A stretch of 64,000 nucleotides of DNA from positions 434,001 through 498,000 of the forward strand of contig MU404058.1 in assembly GCA_022695795.1 (NCBI GenBank). The letters run 5' to 3'. The notes under the pieces are model-generated. The model did not search any database and was not told the DNA's origin. It saw only the letters and a program-made list of their open reading frames with translations. Below are positions 60,206 through 64,000 of this stretch, in pieces. Position numbers and translations under genes: made by a program. Each line of letters opens with the position of its first letter. The stretch's first letter is position 1. The DNA is from Biscogniauxia marginata (Eukaryota; Ascomycota; Sordariomycetes; Xylariales; Xylariaceae).

Positions 60206-62564
60206 ATGTCACGAATACTAGAACCTGGTAGGCACGACGAAACCACACCGTTGTTATCATCCCGAGATGATGGGTCAATCGAAAGCAACAGTCAACCCCT
60301 TTTGTGCAACTCTTCGTCCGACCAGGACCATGACCATGCAACCAGTACCATATCAACGCAGAGCGACTCTGGGGCAGATATCGAAGCGGGCGAAACGGTG
60401 GAAAACACGAGCGAGAGCCCTACTACCCAACCTATAGACTCGGTATCCTTCGTCCGGATCGTCGTCGTCCTCATGATAGGTGTGTTGTTGCATTCGCATT
60501 GAAAAAGAAATTGCCGATATTAACTGATAACGAAGGAATATTTACTTCGGGCCTCGACGGCTCGCTGCTCCTAGCGACGCACCCGCGAATTGCTTCCGAG
60601 TTTAACGCCCTGGAAGATTCGAGCTGGCTCTTTATCAGCTTCCTATTAGCTGGTGCGGCTACACAAATCCTAGTATGCGTTCCCTGGTGTAATTACCTGT
60701 TAGCTGGCTTCTTGCTTACTTCCACAGTATGCGAAACTCAGTGACATATATGGACGGAAGATTCTTGTTGTTTTGTTATACCTTGTTTGCCTCCGGCTGG
60801 TAGGTCCTCCGCGAACAATATCTACGAAAGCACAGCTAATATTAAGGAAACAAGCGCGATAATGTACGTGAAACTAATATACCTGCCTTGTTCCTAACAC
60901 TAACCTACGGATGATAAGTGGCATGAGCCGGGAAATGTGGCAAGTTATCCTCGGCCGCACTATCTCGGGCTCGGGAGCTTTCGCAATGTCGAGTCTAGGC
61001 TTGGTTCTGATAACTGGTATGTCCCATACACTGATAATTAGTTCTTCGACCAGCTCCTCACATTCTTCGCCACACAATAGATCTCATTCCCCTCCGTGAT
61101 ATAGCCACTTGGTTTGGGTATATGAACGTGGTGGCTACGACTGGACGAGGCCTAGGCGGGCCTATCGGTGGCTTTTTAGCAGACCGAGTCGGGTGGAGAT
61201 GGTGAGTTGTATCCCATCGACAATGACACAAGCATGTGCCTCAGCTCATTTTTGTGATGTGAAGGTCATTCTTGGGTCAGACGCCTCTTTTTGTAGCTGC
61301 AATCATTGGTTCCATTTTCGTGATCCCGAACACACGAGGAACGGCGCCTGAGACTACCAAGGGAGGAACTATTAGTCGTTTCGCACGAATCGACTTTCCC
61401 GGTTCCCTATTGCTCGGCGTGACTGTGCTTCTTTTTATGCTGCCCCTCGAAATCGGCGGAGTCAAGGTGGCCTGGACACATCCTCTAATCAGTGGGCTGT
61501 TTGGCGCTGGTTTTATTACCCTATGTGTCTTCATTGCCAACGAGGCTTGGTGGGCGAAGGAACCTGCTATCCCTGTTCGGCTACTGAAGCACCGCGAGAT
61601 AATAGCCTCCTATTTCATCATAGCCTGCATGTCCGGAGCTCAGACTGCTGTAAGTTGAGAATCATAGCCATGCTTCTTTTAAACCAAGTCTAACATCTAG
61701 TTGGCAGCTTATGTGTTCGGTGCCACTTTATTTTCAAGTGACAACGAGAGCGTCTAATACCAATGCTGGTCTCCATTTGGTTCCGGCCGTGGTGGGCAAC
61801 GCAATTGGTGGATTAGTAACTGGCGCCTTGATTCGAAGGTATCATTCGTCTCTCTGCCCCTCCTATGCACACGATATCGCGAAAGCGTTATGCTAACTAT
61901 GCTCAGAACCGGTAGATACAAGAGCTTTGTCATCGCCGCCTCAATATCTGCCTCAATTTCGTATGTCTTAATTATCATACGCTGGCATGGGCATACTAAC
62001 TGGGTGGAGTCCTTGTATATATTCCCCGGGTAAGCAGGATCCTGGATGAATCTCGTATATATGCTAATGTTTTGAAGTGGTTTTGGAGCTGGCATGAGTA
62101 GTTCGGGAATATTTGTTGGCATCAACGCAGTTGTCGAGCCAAGCCATAAAGCTGTAGTTGCTTCTGGGCTTAATTTATCAATGCCAATAGGAATGGTTCT
62201 CGGAGTAGCAGCAAGTAGTGCAGTGATGCTACAAATGCTGCAAAGGACTTTGGATACCAGGTTGATTGAACTTGGCTTGAATCTAGAAGCCAGAGCACAG
62301 GTATGTATGAGACTGTTGATGTGAATGACAGGATATACTAACGTCTTGCTAGATAATCGAACAAGCAGCAGCTAGTGTTGATTTTATCAAAAAGCTTCAA
62401 GGTCCAATCGCGGAAGCTGTCATTGACTCCTATATCATCGCCCTCAGGTATAGTCATGGTAGGTACAGAATCCCGGACGAGCTTAGGCAAAGTTTTAATT
62501 AAATCTTATAGTTGTCATCCTCGGGTTTTCTGTCTCGGCACTTTTCGCTGGGTTTCTTCTTTGA
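60206..62564 (+). CDS. MFS transporter, DHA2-type (14 helices), one frame break
   Basis: Eleven exons are predicted: 60206-60479, 60536-60672, 60728-60799, 60919-61016, 61081-61201, 61265-61649, 61708-61838, 61907-62029, 62078-62300, 62353-62458 and 62512-62564. A roughly 90-residue acidic, Ser/Thr-rich cytoplasmic N-terminus (with TTPLLSS) precedes the helices. Landmarks are GLDGSLLLATHPRIASEFN, YAKLSDIYGRK (family motif A), MWQVILGRTISGSGAFAM, GYMNVVATTGRGLGGPIGG, LADRVGWRW and GFGAGMSSSGIFVG. Related yeast proteins export drugs or move basic amino acids into vacuoles. Exon 3 contains one extra base near 60765: before it the frame reads YGRK, after it LLFCYTLFASGC, the expected helix. All other junctions fit, and dropping that base would give about 573 residues. 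It is either a recent pseudogene or a sequencing error. The substrate is unknown. Confidence 0.75.
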
Positions 62565-63673
62565 GACAGACGGTTATAGCTAGATCGACGGACTCAATAG
62601 AATGAGTAGTATTACAGCGTTATTGTCATGGATATACATATCCAGCCAACATCAAAGCTGAATCGGCGGGAAAATGTATGATGAGCTGGGGAGGATAAAA
62701 GCCAAAGGAAACTGTAGTGAGAGTTTCGGAGCCATATCGTGTCATTAAAGCCAAAAATGGAAAGGAGAAAACCTAGCTAGGGCCAAGAAATAGGATGACG
62801 TATACAGGAGAAATATATCTCGGATCTATTTCCAGGTTTTCTTACCCACTACTATGATCAAGCTATCTTGGCGTACGTTGGGTAGCCAAATCTAGACAAC
62901 TTGTACTTCATACCTGGGATTAGATTGCCTACATTGTAACCTAAGATCTAGTATATATAGACTGGAGTACGATATTAAAGGGGCAGGAACGGGTCTATGT
63001 ACCTTTTTTCTTCTTCCTTTGCAAGACAAGGTTAAATATTAAAGAACAAAAGATAAGATGATCTGCCGAGCCGCTATGTAGTTCTTGGCGTCCTTCCCGA
63101 GGTGCCGAGTTAATTCGGATGAAGATCTGCCCTCTGTTATACCCAATCTGGGTTGCATTCTCCGTCTCGTTGGCTGGACCGTGTGGTTATGCCGGAGTTT
63201 TGCCGTATAAACCGGTTGAATTTAACGTACCTAGTCCCGGCGACACACAGGGTTTATTCATGTGTAATTCCCCGTGCGTCTACTACTGCAGCAGGGGGAG
63301 GAGCACGCACTTTAGATATAACAACCAGCTCTACGACGCTACGATGCCAACTTTGACCCGAACAAGCATGTCTTTATTTAATCCCATACAATTCCACCCT
63401 ATATCCTGTCAAGAATCCATGTTGGTACCCCGCATACTCCAATAGGGGCGTCCGTGGGCCGGTGGACCTGCGTCTTCTCTGTAAAAGTAGTAATATCTAC
63501 ACTAAACAGTTAGATGCTAGTACGGCAGGCATTTGACGCGTCAGTGTACTAGACTACAATACTGTCTTAATAAAAGTCGCTCTTGCAAAAATCAAATTGT
63601 CAAGCGAGTTAGCTGTTCATTCGTTGCTCCCAAGGTGACCTGTTTTTGCTGCTCTGCCACGCGCCTGCCGACT
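62565..63673. other. Intergenic region before the tannase-like gene
   Basis: AT-leaning in its first half. A 108-codon frame at 63119 is listed separately as doubtful. The last part is the promoter of the tannase/feruloyl esterase gene. Confidence 0.45.
63119..63445 (+). other. Doubtful ORF for a small secreted Cys-containing protein
   Basis: A frame of 108 residues with a signal-peptide-like start (hydrophobic, ending GPCGYA) and about six cysteines, including MCNSPCVYYC. It could be a small secreted protein, but it lies in the upstream region of the tannase-like gene, codon use is unremarkable and I recognise no family. It is equally consistent with chance. Confidence 0.2.
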
Positions 63674-64000
63674 ATGCATCCCTCCTGGGCTATCCCTCTG
63701 CCGCTGCTGGCCGGCTCCGTGGCTTTCGCAGCCGATTGCTCATCCGAGTATTTCACCGCGCTGCTCGTAAGCCACCCCGAGGCGACTGTGAACTTTGTCG
63801 AGGCTGTCCCACAGAACGGTAGCTTTGGCCAGGGTGAAGCCAATATACCGTTCCCGAGCAATGCAACACAGCTCCCGGCGCTTTGTGCCGTCGGCGTCAA
63901 CGTGAAGTCATCGGAAAACTCCTCTTACAACTTTGGCCTGTTTCTCCCGGATAAGACGTGGAACGATCGGTTCATGGCTACGGGCAATGGTGGCTTTGGA
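63674..64000 (+). CDS. Tannase/feruloyl esterase family protein, N-terminal part
   Basis: The gene opens at the ATG at 63674 and runs off the window after 109 codons without a stop. A signal peptide (MHPSWAIPLPLLAGSVAFA, residues 1-19) is followed by ADCSSEYF and the family pattern leading to FGLFLPDKTWNDRFMATGNGGFG, which is the conserved strand and glycine-rich turn before the catalytic domain in tannases and feruloyl esterases. Several N-x-S/T sites fit secretion. These enzymes release gallic or ferulic-type acids from esters in plant material. The catalytic CSxGG motif lies beyond the window, so tannase versus feruloyl esterase cannot be decided. No intron is visible in this part. Confidence 0.82.
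   Translation, partial: MHPSWAIPLPLLAGSVAFAADCSSEYFTALLVSHPEATVNFVEAVPQNGSFGQGEANIPFPSNATQLPALCAVGVNVKSSENSSYNFGLFLPDKTWNDRFMATGNGGFG

Noticed and set aside
63592..63900. Minus-strand frame opposite the tannase-like gene
   Set aside because: The plus strand encodes a signal peptide and the conserved tannase-family block, so the antisense frame is a shadow.
1..64000. CRISPR array, rRNA, prophage or integrated virus
   Set aside because: No regular spaced repeats, rRNA-like sequence or viral structural or replication motif was seen, and the intron-rich gene structure is eukaryotic.

Overview
The window looks like chromosomal DNA of a filamentous ascomycete, most likely a Sordariomycete. The genes carry many short introns (about 45-160 bases) with GT..CTAAC..AG signals. 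Protein families include a Zn2Cys6 regulator, coactosin, an IRC6-type adaptin-binding protein, a PHO2-like homeobox regulator, a Dnf3-type flippase and secreted hydrolases. Genes are separated by long gene-free stretches, some AT-rich. I see no rRNA, tRNA, CRISPR array or intact transposon.

Layout. 0.7-2.5 kb: single-pass cell-surface protein (+). 3.5-4.8 kb: D-2-hydroxyacid dehydrogenase (-). 6.4-8.2 kb: secreted S28 serine peptidase (-). 11.6-13.5 kb: Zn2Cys6 regulator (+). 13.9-15.6 kb: SRPK-like kinase with a C-terminal membrane segment (+). 15.6-19.5 kb: AT-rich and gene-poor. 19.6-22.3 kb: housekeeping block with coactosin (+), a small cupin (-) and the adaptin-binding protein (+). 22.3-30.8 kb: long gene-free stretch leading to the homeobox regulator at 30.8-32.8 kb (+). 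35.7-36.8 kb: decayed membrane-protein gene. 39.9-44.7 kb: P4-ATPase (+). 46.2-46.8 kb: proline/histidine-rich ORF (+). 48.3-48.6 kb: small two-helix membrane protein (-). 51.5-52.7 kb: C2H2-type zinc-finger protein (+). 53.7-64 kb: accessory block with a PAQR membrane protein (+), an allantoate-permease-family MFS transporter (-), an arylsulfatase (+), a DHA2-type MFS transporter (+) and the start of a tannase/feruloyl esterase (+).

How the genes may work together. The last 10 kb reads as a nutrient-scavenging or detoxification block. It has a secreted sulfatase sharing a promoter with a permease of the family that imports sulfonates and nitrogen compounds, then a drug/amino-acid-type exporter, then a phenolic-ester hydrolase. 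Several genes in this block need a one- or two-base correction to read through conserved domains (PAQR near 53720, MFS near 55860, MFS near 60765). Either the block is decaying or the assembly contains indel errors. The remaining genes are mostly intact and not obviously linked in function. Exon coordinates come from reading splice signals and family conservation by eye, without transcript data.
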